Part shown: piece after piece, positions 50,331 to 61,100 of the stretch
How the letters are laid out: every line of letters begins with the position of its first letter
Position numbering within the stretch: the first letter of the stretch is position 1
NCBI GenBank assembly: GCA_905197955.1
Contig: CAJKAR010000021.1
Coordinates: forward strand, 12,483 to 76,482
Length of the DNA: 64,000 nucleotides
Source: an uncultured Lentisphaeria bacterium
GTDB taxonomy: Bacteria; Verrucomicrobiota; Lentisphaeria; Victivallales; UBA1829
Direction: 5' to 3'
Made by a program: the position numbers and the translations under genes
Notes under the pieces: model-generated
Database searches by the model: none
Told to the model about the DNA's origin: nothing
Seen by the model: only the letters and a program-made list of their open reading frames with translations

Positions 50331-51818
50331 TTACTCTTTTTTATCCAGCTTTCGAATCCACTCTTCCAGCTTTTTGGCGGCAAGATCACGACCGCCGAGT
50401 CCGAATGCAAGAGCAACTGCAACGCAAACAGCACCGAGCAGAAGCATGAAAGCCATTTCCACAATCGCACCGCCGATATTCATATTGTTGATTGCAATCG
50501 CGCCGGTAAAGACCAGAACAGCAATCCGGACGATCATGGAAAGAACCTCACTCCCTTTCCCCTTCACAGCATCAGCGGCAAGGTTGGAAAGATAGATTCC
50601 CACCAGCAGGACAATGATTCCGATGATGATGTTGCCGCCAAACACCAGGAATGTACGGAGCAAAGCGGAAAACGCATCGAAATCCAGAATGTCGGATGCC
50701 ATAATCAGAGCGAAAAAGATGATCGCGACAAACGAGATCTTTCCAACCACGACCGACGGCAAAGCCGCCTTATCCTCGTTTTTGGAAGCGAATCCCAAAG
50801 TAGCCATCAACTTGTTGAATCCGAAGTTCTCCAAGATCTGAGAGACGATTCCGGAAACAAATCCTCCAACCAGAAAAGCCAGAAAGATCAGAAGCGCCGC
50901 TCCGAGAATATCCCCCGCGGCATTCAGCAGCTTGCTGAAGAATCCCGCAACAGAATCCGACAACGACTGAATTCTCAACGCAGTCAGCGAGGAGATAATC
51001 ACGGGAATCGCCACAAGCACATAGGCAACAATTCCCACCATCGAAGAGATCCCCTTGTCGCCGAACACCTTGGACACGCCAACCTTTTTGCCGAGGTCAT
51101 CCAGCCTGGAAACCTGAATCAGCCCGGTCACAGCCTTGCGCACGATTTTTGCCGCCAGCAAGCCTATAAACAGAATCGCCGCAGCAGCAATCAGATTCGG
51201 AATGTATTCCAGTATTTTGGTAAACATCAGCTGAATCGGATCCGTGATCCCGTAAATTTTCAGAGCCCGCAGAATGGACGGCAGGAAAAACAGAAGCACA
51301 ACCCAGTAAACCACTTCCGCAACAATTCCACTGACGGGTTTGCCATCTTTGGACTCCACATGAGCGGCGAATTTCTTATCGAAGTCCATCATCCGCATTG
51401 CGGTTGTCGCGCCGTACTTGAGAACGGTAGCCACGATCCACGCGATGAATGCCAGAACCGCCGCGCCGATAATATTGGCGGCATATCCGGTCAATGCACC
51501 GACAAACTCCTTGATCGGTTCCGCCGCCTGCGTCAGCTTCATCGCGGTCAGACAGCCGAGAATCGCAAGCAGAAGAATCAGATAGTACACAACCCGTCCA
51601 AGAAATTTCCCAAGATTCGAAGACTGCAGCTCCGCCCCTTCCGGCAGACACTCGTCAATTTTCTTGCTGAGAGCAAAACGATCCACCAGCTTCACCACCT
51701 GTCCGGATGCAAACACCGCAACAAGCCAGCCGACCAGAAGAACCAGAAGCCCCCAGATAATGTTGAGAACATTGCTCTCGACAATCATCTTCCAGATGTT
51801 TTGGAAGAACTCTTCCAT
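50331..51818 (-). CDS. Mechanosensitive-channel-related membrane protein (CmpX / PF05552 TM-helix repeats)
   Basis: 495 residues, almost wholly membrane. Internal repeats of the conserved TM-helix unit: FQNIWKMIVESNVLNIIWGLLVLLVGWLVAVF, FVGALTGYAANIIGAAVLAFIAWIVA, KILEYIPNLIAAAAILFIGLLAAKIVRKAV, FSKLLNAAGDILGAALLIFLAFLVGGFVSGIV, and FLVFGGNIIIGIIVLLVGIYLSNL. This matches the CmpX-like proteins with five TM-helix copies, often annotated mechanosensitive ion channel though lacking a clear MscS beta domain. Start at 51818 has a strong SD GGAGGAAGAG. Follows the antiporter gene at 78 bp. Confidence 0.85.
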   Translation of the reverse strand: MEEFFQNIWKMIVESNVLNIIWGLLVLLVGWLVAVFASGQVVKLVDRFALSKKIDECLPEGAELQSSNLGKFLGRVVYYLILLLAILGCLTAMKLTQAAEPIKEFVGALTGYAANIIGAAVLAFIAWIVATVLKYGATTAMRMMDFDKKFAAHVESKDGKPVSGIVAEVVYWVVLLFFLPSILRALKIYGITDPIQLMFTKILEYIPNLIAAAAILFIGLLAAKIVRKAVTGLIQVSRLDDLGKKVGVSKVFGDKGISSMVGIVAYVLVAIPVIISSLTALRIQSLSDSVAGFFSKLLNAAGDILGAALLIFLAFLVGGFVSGIVSQILENFGFNKLMATLGFASKNEDKAALPSVVVGKISFVAIIFFALIMASDILDFDAFSALLRTFLVFGGNIIIGIIVLLVGIYLSNLAADAVKGKGSEVLSMIVRIAVLVFTGAIAINNMNIGGAIVEMAFMLLLGAVCVAVALAFGLGGRDLAAKKLEEWIRKLDKKE

Positions 51819-51854
51819 TTTCTCTTCCTCCTTTATTTTATTTTTTATTACAAA

Positions 51855-51881
51855 TCGCATCCGTTCTCTCCCCGGATGCGA
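51855..51881 (-). terminator. Hairpin between antiporter and channel genes
   Basis: Stem TCGCATCC (51855-51862) / GGATGCGA (51874-51881). On the minus strand it is followed by a TTTG/A-rich stretch. It may partly terminate the antiporter transcript. Confidence 0.5.
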
Positions 51882-51896
51882 CCGTTTTCTCTGTGT

Positions 51897-53405
51897 TTAT
51901 TCTTCGGAAGGCACGCCCAGCACTTTTCCTGTCTTGGCGAGGACATCCGGCGAGCCGAGAATCATCAAAGCATCATTCACCATGATCTCCGTATTCCCAT
52001 GGGGCACGACAAATCCACCACCCCTGCGGATCAGCAGCACCAAAGCTCCCGCGGGAAGTCCAAGTGTGGCCAGAGTCCTGCCAATGAACGGAGCTCCGGG
52101 CAGCACCTCGAATTCTCTTGTATCCCCATCCAGATTTCCAGTGTTTTCAAACTCCAGCGGCACCCGCGGATGAATCCGCAGCGGCAGATCCAGATGCAGC
52201 GCCTTCGCCACCGGCATAATCGTCATTCCCTGCAGGACAACCGAGGTCAGAACAATAAAGAAAACAATGTGGAACATCAGCGTATGCTGTTCCACGCCCG
52301 CCACCCAGGGAAAAGTGGCCAGCATGACAGGCGCTCCACCCCGGAGCCCCACCCACGAAACAAGCAGACGCTCATTATAAGAAAACCGGCTGCCCATCAT
52401 GCAGAGGAATACCGCAAGCGGACGTGCAGCAAGCATCAGGAATGCTGCTACAACAAGTCCGATGTAACGGGCATCCCAGACCAGACTGGGGGTCGCCAGC
52501 AATCCGAGCATGGTAAACAGAACCACCTGCATCAGCCATGCCATGCCATCGTGGAAACGACCCAGTCCGTTGTGATAGATGAACTTGCTGTTTCCCATCA
52601 CCAGCCCGGTCACATAGATTGCCATAAAACCGTTGCCCTGGAACAGTTCGGTACAGCCAAAGGAGAGAAAGACCGTCGCCACACCGAGAACATAGTAGAG
52701 ACCGTCATATTCGAAATTGATTTTATTGAACAGCCAGACAGCAAGTTTTCCCCACGCAATACCGAGAATAAGTCCGAGAGTCATACGCATCAGAAAACTC
52801 GGCAGGATCTGCCAGTAAACCGAAAAGCCGACCGAAACTCCGCTCTTGGCTTCCGCAATGGCCACCGGAATCAGGAAAACCGTCAAAAACGCCGCCATCG
52901 GATCGTTGCTCCCGGATTCAAACTCCAGCAGCGGCTGCAGCTTTCCACGAAGACTCACACTCTTGGAACGCAGAATCGAAAACACCGCGGCAGCATCCGT
53001 TGAAGAGACAATGGAACCAAGCAGCAGACACCACGAAAGCGGAATCATTCTCCCCGGCAGCTGCCAGCGCAGGAAAAACCAGGTGAACAACCCGACAAAC
53101 AAAGCCGTCAGAAGCACCCCGATACTGGAAAGAATCCCTCCGTACCCGACCACGCTTTTCACCGAGGACCATTTCGTGTCAAACCCTCCGGAAAACAGAA
53201 TGAACGCCATCGCTATACTGCCGATGATATTGGCGATATGCGGATCTTCAAAAGGAATCTTGCCGATTCCCTCCGATCCGGCAAGCATCCCCACAGCAAG
53301 AAACACCACAAGCACCGGCATGTTGATCCAGGAAGACAATTTGCTTGCACACGCACAGGCAAGAATCAGAATTGCAAGAACAGTAAGAGCCTGATAAAGT
53401 TCCAT
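51897..53405 (-). CDS. K+/H+ antiporter (NhaP2/CvrA type, CPA1)
   Basis: 502 residues. About twelve membrane segments, starting LYQALTVLAILILACACASKL. Cation-site region: LLLGSIVSSTDAAAVFSILRSKSVSLRGKLQPLLEFESGSNDPMAAFLTVFLI, matching NhaP2 (SSTDAA and SGSNDP). C-terminal cytosolic TrkA-C domain: FEVLPGAPFIGRTLATLGLPAGALVLLIRRGGGFVVPHGNTEIMVNDALMILG. Exports K+ or other cations in exchange for protons. Start at 53405 follows AGAGGT; the longer in-frame start would extend an unlikely leader. Leader of ~120 nt precedes the ATG. Confidence 0.93.
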   Translation of the reverse strand: MELYQALTVLAILILACACASKLSSWINMPVLVVFLAVGMLAGSEGIGKIPFEDPHIANIIGSIAMAFILFSGGFDTKWSSVKSVVGYGGILSSIGVLLTALFVGLFTWFFLRWQLPGRMIPLSWCLLLGSIVSSTDAAAVFSILRSKSVSLRGKLQPLLEFESGSNDPMAAFLTVFLIPVAIAEAKSGVSVGFSVYWQILPSFLMRMTLGLILGIAWGKLAVWLFNKINFEYDGLYYVLGVATVFLSFGCTELFQGNGFMAIYVTGLVMGNSKFIYHNGLGRFHDGMAWLMQVVLFTMLGLLATPSLVWDARYIGLVVAAFLMLAARPLAVFLCMMGSRFSYNERLLVSWVGLRGGAPVMLATFPWVAGVEQHTLMFHIVFFIVLTSVVLQGMTIMPVAKALHLDLPLRIHPRVPLEFENTGNLDGDTREFEVLPGAPFIGRTLATLGLPAGALVLLIRRGGGFVVPHGNTEIMVNDALMILGSPDVLAKTGKVLGVPSEE

Positions 53406-53534
53406 TTGTACCTCTGAAATACCCCCATTGCCGGATTGCACCGGCTTGTAAAAATGCAATAACGGAAAGAACAGAAAGCCGAATCCATGCAGACCGGAAA
53501 ACAGCTCCACGGACATCCGGACTCAATGGAAGAT

Positions 53535-53562
53535 AGTTTATCACTTTTTTTCTGAAAATCAA
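53535..53562 (-). promoter_or_regulatory. Promoter candidate of the antiporter gene
   Basis: Minus strand: TTGATT (53562-53557), 16-bp spacer, TAAACT (53540-53535). This predicts a leader of about 120 nt before the ATG at 53405. No riboswitch is recognised in it. The rest of 53406-53759 holds only this and the plus-strand promoter below; no gene was seen. Confidence 0.5.
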
Positions 53563-53671
53563 GATTCCGACAGGAAAAAACAGGAAGAAATCACGGTCGA
53601 TTCCTGAAAAAATACAAAAGAAGAAAAATGTCATTTTTTCACAATAAGCGTCAATCCCGGAAAAACTCCGC

Positions 53672-53699
53672 TTGAAATATTCTTTTCCCGGATTACATT
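53672..53699 (+). promoter_or_regulatory. Promoter candidate of the DUF5054 gene
   Basis: TTGAAA (53672-53677), 16-bp spacer, TACATT (53694-53699), 60 bp upstream of the ATG at 53760. Confidence 0.5.
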
Positions 53700-53759
53700 A
53701 ATTTAATTTAAGTTGACCCCATCGGGAGAACAGGAATCTAACGTTTCGGACAGCCGCAC

Positions 53760-55637
53760 ATGAAGAAAATCAACATCATTTTCAAAACCCATCTGGACAT
53801 TGGCTTTACAGATACCGCAGCCAAGGTCAAGAAGAAATATTTCAACAAGTTCATCAAGCGGGCAATCAAGACTTCAGCGTATTTCAGAAACACTCCCGGT
53901 GGTTTCCGCTATGTATGGACGGTCGGTTCCTGGCTGATCTACGAATATCTTGAGAGGGCCGATACGGAAAAACGCAGACTTCTGGAAGAGGCAATCGAAC
54001 GCGGAGACATCGTCTGGCACGCCCTTCCGTTCACCACGCACAGCGAACTTGCCGACGACTCGCTCTTCCGCTACGGGCTCTCCCTTTCCAAAGAACTCGA
54101 CAAGCGCTTCCATAAAAAGACCATCGCAGCTAAACTGACCGACGTACCGGGGCATTCCCGCGCGATCATCGCTCCTCTTGCCGACGCCGGAATCAAACTG
54201 CTGCACATCGGAATCAATCCTGCCTCCGCCATGCCCGATGTCCCTCCGATCTTCCGCTGGAGAGATTCCGCAGGGAAAGAGATCCTCGTGGTCTATCAGG
54301 CTCAGTACGGCGATGTCATCGACCTCGGCGATACGGAATATGTCATTGAAATGACCGGCGACAACATGGGGCCCCATCTTCCCGCCGCCGTCAAACGCAT
54401 CCTGAAACGCTATCCGGACGCCAAGGTCCAGAGCGGAACGCTGAACGATCTCGCCAGAAAACTGCTCAAAAACATCGACCGATATCCCGTCATCACCTCC
54501 GAAATCGGCGACACATGGATCCACGGAATCGGAACAGATCCGAAAAAAGTCGCAGATTTCAAGGAACTTCTGCGACTCCGCAACTCCTGGACGGAAGATT
54601 TTCCCGGAAAAGCAGCCTTCTCCCGTCTTCTTCTGGAAGCCGCCGAACACACCTGGGGACTCGATGAAAAAACACACTTCATCGCGCCACGGGCCTGGAC
54701 ACCGAAAAAGCTCAAGACTCCTGCGGCGCGGAAGTTCGCATCCTCCTGGAGAGAAAAACGGAAGCTGCTCAAAAAGGCAATCGACGCCCTCCCCGCCGGA
54801 AAACGGGCGGAAGCCTGCCGCGCTGTCAAAAAGATTCGTCCGTTCGAATCCATCTATCTGGACCGATGCATCACGGAAAATACGGTGTTCGAAAACAAGT
54901 TCTTCCGGATTGAAATTGATCCGGACCGCGCATGCGCCGAGTCCATCTATCTGAAAGCGAACAAGTTCGAATTCAAAAACTCCGGACTCTTCCAGTACGA
55001 GAATTTCACGCGGGAGGATTACGATCGTTTCCGCACCCAGTATCTCCGCCTGCCGGATGTCTTATGGGCAATCCACGACTTCACAAAGCCGGATATGCCT
55101 AAAGAGATCGAAAAAATCGCCTGCAAGGGATTTGCTTCCAATGTCTATGAAACGGTCTGGGGGCATGGATCACGGGTGACGCTGTGCACGAACAGTTTCC
55201 CCGGATTCCGCAGAGTCGAAATCGAATATGTCCTGCTGGACTACTCCAACGAACTCGAAATCCGGGTGCGCTGGTTTGCAAAACAGCCGGATCGTCTGCC
55301 TCACGCCGTGTGGTGCTCCTTTGCCTCAGCGAAGTCCAGAAGCAGATATGCCTTCCGGAAAATGAACGAGTGGATTGATCCTGCGGATATTGTCAGCCGC
55401 GGAGCCAGAACCCTTCACGCCGTGGAAGAGATTGCCATCGACGACAAGGCGCTGCTGACCAATCTGGATTCTCCGCTTGTCGCTCCGGGCAAGCCTTCCC
55501 TCCTGAACTTCCACAATAAGAAGCCGGATCTGAAAGGGGGAGTCCATTTCAATCTCTACAACAACATCTGGGGAACCAATTTCCCGATGTGGTTCGGCGA
55601 CAACATGCTCTTCCGCTACCGGATCAAGGCGCTCTGA
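53760..55637 (+). CDS. DUF5054 / GH38-like protein
   Basis: 625 residues. The N-terminus KKINIIFKTHLDIGFTDTAAKVKKKYF resembles the GH38-like start (HxDxG metal-binding type, here His-Leu-Asp). Family features: FRYVWTVGSWLIYEYLERA, IVWHALPFTTHSELADDSLFRYGLSLSKELDKRF, AKLTDVPGHSRAIIAPLADAGIKLLHIGINPAS, and EIGDTWIHGIGTDPKKVADFKELLRLRN. The C-terminal half is a beta-rich domain. DUF5054 is linked to alpha-mannosidase-like folds but its activity is unknown. No signal peptide. Weak SD. Monocistronic. Confidence 0.82.
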   Translation: MKKINIIFKTHLDIGFTDTAAKVKKKYFNKFIKRAIKTSAYFRNTPGGFRYVWTVGSWLIYEYLERADTEKRRLLEEAIERGDIVWHALPFTTHSELADDSLFRYGLSLSKELDKRFHKKTIAAKLTDVPGHSRAIIAPLADAGIKLLHIGINPASAMPDVPPIFRWRDSAGKEILVVYQAQYGDVIDLGDTEYVIEMTGDNMGPHLPAAVKRILKRYPDAKVQSGTLNDLARKLLKNIDRYPVITSEIGDTWIHGIGTDPKKVADFKELLRLRNSWTEDFPGKAAFSRLLLEAAEHTWGLDEKTHFIAPRAWTPKKLKTPAARKFASSWREKRKLLKKAIDALPAGKRAEACRAVKKIRPFESIYLDRCITENTVFENKFFRIEIDPDRACAESIYLKANKFEFKNSGLFQYENFTREDYDRFRTQYLRLPDVLWAIHDFTKPDMPKEIEKIACKGFASNVYETVWGHGSRVTLCTNSFPGFRRVEIEYVLLDYSNELEIRVRWFAKQPDRLPHAVWCSFASAKSRSRYAFRKMNEWIDPADIVSRGARTLHAVEEIAIDDKALLTNLDSPLVAPGKPSLLNFHNKKPDLKGGVHFNLYNNIWGTNFPMWFGDNMLFRYRIKAL

Positions 55638-55748
55638 GAAAATACGCTCGGAAAACGATCATTTGATCCGCCATTCGAACGGACATTCAATCCGCGTTTC
55701 CTTTCTCCGGCAGGGGAAGTGTTCTCCTGCCGATGGGAAAAGGATGAA

Positions 55749-56639
55749 TCATCTTACCTTCCGGTTTTCACCGGGATTTTCCCCTGCGGGAAGCGCAAGA
55801 CGGTTTGTAATCCGGAACCGTCCGGGGGAACAGCCGGTGATCTCCCGGAACCTGCGGATGAAGTAGACCTCTCCGCTGAAACCGCACGCCTCCGCGATCT
55901 GCTTTACGGGGGCATCCGTTCCGGCAAGCAGATCCTTCGCTCTGGCAATGCGGCAGGCGGCAACATAATCCTGAAACGACCGGTTGGCGTACTGCCGGAA
56001 CAGCTGCGATACATAGGAGGGGTGCAGATGAAAATATCCGGCGACATCCTCCCGTCCAAGCGGCTCGGCAAAATGGAACTCGACAAAGTTTCGCAGTTTT
56101 TCAAAGGTCATGGCACCTTTGGCCGAATACGGGAGATCTTTACGCACCTCCTGTTCCGCCAGACGGGCAATCATTCTGACAAGTGGAGCGGTCAATTCCG
56201 GATCTCCGGGATTCTCCAGGGACTTCAACAGAGAAAAAGCCATCTCCACGGAATCCGGAAGGGAAGTGTGAATCCAGTCGTTTTCCGGCCACGGAGAGTG
56301 AGTCTGATTTCCCCGGATGTGGTAATGAACCAGCCTCAGATAACCGCCGCGGGGAACAATACAGAAAAATTCGTGACGGTCAAGAAAAGATGCGTGTTCC
56401 CAGAGATGTTTCCGGATCAGGTAGTAGTCGCCGGCTTCCAGACGGACTGTCCGAAGTTCGCCGTTCAGGGACATCGGCTCGTTCTTGATCCCGGAGAGAA
56501 CAATCAGAAGACGATCATACGGCTGAAGATGCAGACTCTCATCAATATTCGCGGAACCATCGGGCAGGAAAAAACGTTTCAGGACCAGTTTCTTCTGAAT
56601 GAATTCCAGAGATTCCAGAATTTTGTCTCTCATTTCCAT
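55749..56639 (-). CDS. AraC-family transcriptional regulator
   Basis: 296 residues. N-terminal cupin-like sensor (YDRLLIVLSGIKNEPMSLNGELRTVRLEAGDYYLIRKHLWEHASF). C-terminal HTH pair: AEPLGREDVAGYFHLHPSYVSQLFRQYANRSFQDYVAACRIARAKDLLAGTD and PVKQIAEACGFSGEVYFIRRFREITGCSPGRFR. Divergent from the sialidase-like gene, its likely target. No good SD before the ATG at 56639. A repeated TAATCC (56649-56654 and 56661-56666) lies in the shared intergenic region. Confidence 0.93.
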   Translation of the reverse strand: MEMRDKILESLEFIQKKLVLKRFFLPDGSANIDESLHLQPYDRLLIVLSGIKNEPMSLNGELRTVRLEAGDYYLIRKHLWEHASFLDRHEFFCIVPRGGYLRLVHYHIRGNQTHSPWPENDWIHTSLPDSVEMAFSLLKSLENPGDPELTAPLVRMIARLAEQEVRKDLPYSAKGAMTFEKLRNFVEFHFAEPLGREDVAGYFHLHPSYVSQLFRQYANRSFQDYVAACRIARAKDLLAGTDAPVKQIAEACGFSGEVYFIRRFREITGCSPGRFRITNRLALPAGENPGENRKVR

Positions 56640-56679
56640 AAAAACCGATAATCCGTATGGTAATCCTACTATTTTTCTA

Positions 56680-56708
56680 TTGCGCAGAATTCTTTTTTTT
56701 GCTATAAT
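56680..56708 (+). promoter_or_regulatory. Promoter of the sialidase-like gene
   Basis: TTGCGC (56680-56685), 17-bp spacer, TATAAT (56703-56708), then a ~40-nt leader and SD GGAGGAGA. TAATCC repeats just upstream may bind the divergent AraC protein. Confidence 0.65.
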
Positions 56709-56752
56709 ATAAGATAAAAGTTATATTCTTCAACAGCGGAGGAGAAAGAAAA

Positions 56753-57892
56753 ATGAGTTTTACCTATCAGAGTCTTGACCCCGTCCCGGTGACGAAACCG
56801 ACGGAACGCAATCTGAGAGACAGCAGAACCTTTCAGGGAATTCCCGGCATCGCAGTTCTGCCGTCCGGACGCATTTTCGCCGTGTGGTATGCCGGAGGAC
56901 ACACGGAGTTCACAGAAAACTTTGTGATGATGGTCATCAGCGATGACAACGGAGAGACATGGAGCGATGCGGTCGCCGTGGTGGATCCGCCGTCGCCGGA
57001 TGTGCGGGCGTTCGACTCCACCTTCTGGATCGCCCCCGATGGACGATTCTTCTGGTTCTGGTCGCAATCCAGCGACTGGTTCGACGGCATCGCCGGAGTC
57101 TGGTATTCCGTTCTTGAGAATCCGGAAGCGGATCCCGCAGAGTTCCGCTTCACGGCGCCGGTCCGTATCGCCAACGGAATTATGATGGACAAGCCGACCG
57201 TTCTTTCCGACGGCACCTGGGCTCTTCCGGTCAGTGTCTGGACCGGCGATTACAAAAAACACGATTCCCTCGGCGTGGTACAGGGCTGTTACATGGTCGT
57301 CTCCGAAGACAACGGCAAAACGTTCCATCCCCGCGGACGCATCGACCTTGCCCGCGTGGAAGGCGGCCCCCGTTTCGATGAACACTGTTTCGTGGAGCAC
57401 AACGACGGTGCCATCGAATGCTACATCCGCGTGAACAGAGGCGTTGCAACAAGCATCTCCAGAGACAAGGGCGCCACATGGACTGCACCCGATCTTTCAA
57501 AAACGATTCTCGGACCGAACTCCCGCATGTACGCTGTCCGCCTCCGTTCCGGCCGCATTCTGCTGGTCAACAACGACGCCTCCGGAATCGTCCCCGGAGA
57601 AAAGGACTGGCCCGTCCGGGAACGCATGACCGCGTACCTCTCCGATGACGACGGAAAAACCTGGCCGCACTCCCTTCTGCTCGATGAACGTACCGCGGTT
57701 TCCTATCCCGACGCACAGGAAACCGCCGACGGCTCCCTCTTTATCATCTACGACCATGAACGCACCAAAAACGGAGACATCCTCATGGCGCGGATCACAG
57801 AAGATGATATTCTGGCAGGCAGACTTGTCTCTCCGGCCTCCCGCCTGAAAATTCTGATCGATCACACCAAAGGAGTTCCGGAAAAACAATAA
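56753..57892 (+). CDS. Sialidase/BNR-repeat-like exo-glycosidase
   Basis: 379 residues, six-bladed beta-propeller of the sialidase superfamily. Asp-box motifs SxDxGxTW or close at 63-70 (SDDNGETW), 184-191 (SEDNGKTF), 236-243 (SRDKGATW) and 297-304 (SDDDGKTW). Arg24 or Arg25-region, Glu210 region (RFDEHCFVEH) and a late Tyr (IIYDHERTKNGDILMARI) fit the neuraminidase scaffold, though the triad cannot be fixed. No signal peptide, so probably cytoplasmic. Relatives annotated exo-alpha-sialidase often act on other sugars, so the substrate is open. SD GGAGGAGA. Confidence 0.88.
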   Translation: MSFTYQSLDPVPVTKPTERNLRDSRTFQGIPGIAVLPSGRIFAVWYAGGHTEFTENFVMMVISDDNGETWSDAVAVVDPPSPDVRAFDSTFWIAPDGRFFWFWSQSSDWFDGIAGVWYSVLENPEADPAEFRFTAPVRIANGIMMDKPTVLSDGTWALPVSVWTGDYKKHDSLGVVQGCYMVVSEDNGKTFHPRGRIDLARVEGGPRFDEHCFVEHNDGAIECYIRVNRGVATSISRDKGATWTAPDLSKTILGPNSRMYAVRLRSGRILLVNNDASGIVPGEKDWPVRERMTAYLSDDDGKTWPHSLLLDERTAVSYPDAQETADGSLFIIYDHERTKNGDILMARITEDDILAGRLVSPASRLKILIDHTKGVPEKQ

Positions 57893-57922
57893 CCCGGAAA
57901 AACAATAATCCGAAAGACCTGC

Positions 57923-57956
57923 GCCCCGGAAACTCTTCTTCCGGGGCTTTTCTTTT
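57923..57956 (+). terminator. Terminator of the sialidase-like gene
   Basis: Stem GCCCCGGAA (57923-57931) / TTCCGGGGC (57939-57947), then TTTTCTTTTTC. Confidence 0.92.
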
Positions 57957-58024
57957 TCATTCCGTTTGTTGCCTGAGAAAACGGCACAAACACCGCTTTT
58001 TTCCTCTTCCGCCATTATTTTCAC

Positions 58025-58052
58025 TTGATAATAACTGCTCTTCCTGTATATT
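58025..58052 (+). promoter_or_regulatory. Promoter of the lacZ-esterase operon
   Basis: TTGATA (58025-58030), 16-bp spacer, TATATT (58047-58052), 61 bp upstream of the lacZ-like start. Confidence 0.6.
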
Positions 58053-58113
58053 AGCCGGAACGGAAAAAACCTTTTTTGCGGACGGCAAAGCAACAACAAA
58101 ATAAGGAACGACT

Positions 58114-61100
58114 ATGAGACACGATTGGGAAGACCGGAATCTCACAAATATCAATCGTCTGGAAGCAAGAACCCTCCTTGTTCCCTATCTTGACCGGCAA
58201 GATGCGGCGGCTGGCGACAAGACTCAATCCTCTTTTTATAAAACTCTGAACGGCGTGTGGAAATTCGGTTTCTTCCCGAATCCGCAGTCTGCAACGGAGG
58301 GGTTCCAGGAAGAGGACGCAAATCTGGATGACTGGGATGACATCGTGGTTCCTTCCAACTGGCAGATGGAAAGCTATGGACATCCGCATTATACGAACGT
58401 GCAGTATCCGTTTCCGCTGAATCCGCCGTTTGTGCCGACCGAAAATCCCACAGGTTGCTACGTCCGCGATTTTGAAATTCCCGAAGAATGGGACAACCGC
58501 CGGATCATTCTCACGTTCCGCGGAGTGGACTCCTTCTTCTACGTCTGGATCAACGGATCGCTCGCCGGCATGAGCAAGGGAAGCCGTATTGTTTCGGAAT
58601 TCGATATTTCCGAATATGTCGGAGTGGGAACGAACCGGATCGCCGTGCAGGTGATCCAGTGGTCCGATGCCAGTTATCTCGAGGACCAGGATATGTGGTG
58701 GCTGAGCGGAATTTTCCGTGAAGTCTCCCTCTCCGCGCTTCCGCTGACCTGCATCTACGATGTCTTCGCGCACCCATCGCTTGACAAGAACTACACAAAC
58801 GGACTCCTGGATCTTGACATCAAACTGCGCAATTTTTCCGTAAAAGCGGCAAAAGGAGTCGTCGAAGCGGAACTTCTTGACAAGGACGGACTGCCGGTTG
58901 CGTTATCTTCCGGCGAAGCGGACCTCTTTGATGCTCCGCCAGCCGCCCGCTTCCAGCTGAAACCGGATTCGACAGGGAGTGTGACACTTTCCGCCGTCGT
59001 CAGAAACGTGCTCAAATGGAGCGCGGAGACGCCGAACCTCTACACGCTTGTCCTCACCCTTCGGGATGCGAAAGATAACACCACCCAGGTCTCAGCCCTG
59101 AAAATCGGATTCCGGAAAGTGGAACTGAAGAAAGGCAACTTCCTCATCAACGGGAAAGCGGTCATGATCCGCGGAGTGAACCGGCACGAGTTCCAGACGG
59201 AACTGGGACGCGCAGTCTCCACCGATGCCATGCTGGAAGACATCCTTCTCATGAAACGCCACAACATCAATGCGATCCGCACCTCCCACTACACCAACGA
59301 TCCGCGCTTCTACTCCATCTGCGACGAATATGGTCTCTACGTCCTCGCCGAAGCCGATTACGAAACTCACGGATTCGGTTACGGCAAAGAAAATCCCTCC
59401 CATCTTCCCGAATGGGAAAAGGCGATTGTGGAACGCGGAACCCGCATGGTTCAGTTGTTCAAGAATCATGCCTGCATCTTCTGCTGGTCACTCGGAAACG
59501 AAGCCTCTTTCGGCAGAAACAATGAAAAGATGGCCGAGGAAATCCGAAAAATCGACAACTCCCGCATCATTCACTACGAACCGGATGAGGAACTCAAAAC
59601 TGCCGATGTCATCAGCCGCATGTATCCGGATCCGAAGGCATGGGAAGAACATGTCAGGAAATTCAAGGGAAAACATCCGGCACTCATGTGCGAGTACGCT
59701 CACGCGATGGGCAACGGTCCCGGCGGACTCGAAGCGTACTGGCAGACCTTCTACAACAATAAAAACATGCAGGGCGGATTCGTCTGGGAATGGTGCGACC
59801 ACGGCATCAAAACCTATACGGAGGACGGCATTCCCTTCTACGCCTACGGCGGCGATTTCGGGGAAACGCCGCATGACGGCAATTTCATTGCCGACGGTCT
59901 CGTCTTCCCCGACAAGACCCCGACCCCCGGCCTGATCGAATACAAAAAAGTCATCGCTCCCGTCCGAATGCAGCCTGGAAATCTGAGCAAAGGCGAAATC
60001 AAAGTCACAAACTATTATGATTTTCTCACGCTGGAACATCTTTCCATCTCCTGGAACGTCACGGAGAATGGCAGGACGATCCAGTCCGGAATGCTTCCCC
60101 CGCTGAAGACGAAACCCCAGGCGACCGAAACCGTCAGAATTCCGTTTACACTTCCTGCGGCTCCGAAGCCGGGAGCGGAATATTTCCTGAATGTCACCTT
60201 TTTCCTCGGCTGTTCCACCCTCTGGGCGGATGCCGGACATGAGATCGCGTGGGAACAGTTTGCGCTTCCGGTCCGGGCCAAAGCGAAGACCGTGAAAATG
60301 CCGGCCCTGCCGATCAATGCCGATGAGGATGGCGAACTTATTCAGATCGAAGCGAACGGCAGTCTCTTCCAGTTCAGCAAGCTCGACGGTCTCCTCTGCG
60401 CGTGGGAAAAAGACGGCGTTCCTCTGATTATGGAAGGGCCTAAACTCAACGTCTGGCGCGCTCCGACCGATAACGACGGCGAAAAAAACTGGGGCTTCAT
60501 GAAAGAGTGGATGGATGCGGGATATCACTGGATGCAGCATCGTCTGGAAGACATCTCGCTGATTACAGGACGCAAAGGCGATGTTCGAGTCAAAGTCTCG
60601 GCGCGTCTTGCACCGCCGGTTCATCGTCATGGAATTCTCTGCGATTATGTCTATACTTTCCAGCCGGATGGTTCGTTCCGGCTGGATTTCTCCGGCAAAT
60701 TCCAGAAGGGCGAGAAGGATCTTCCCAGCCTGCCGCGCCTCGGTTTTGAAATGACCCTGCCGGAGACGGTCTGCCGCGCCGCATGGTTCGGACGCGGTCC
60801 CGGAGAGGCCTATCTGGATTCCAGGGAAGCACAGAAAGTCGGTTATTACAAAATGTCGATCGACGATCTTGAAACGGTCTACACACGCCCGCAGGAGAAC
60901 GGCAACCGTCACGAGGTCCGCCGGGCAGCCTTCTACGACGTGAAAATGTGCGGGTTCCTGACCGCAGGAAGTCCGCTCTTCGACTTTTCCGCTCATCACT
61001 ACACGCCCGCAATGCTCGCAAAGGCGAAGCACCCGCACGAGCTGGAGGAGATCGACGAAGTCGTCCTGCATCTTGACTGGAAAAACGCCCCGCTCGGCAG

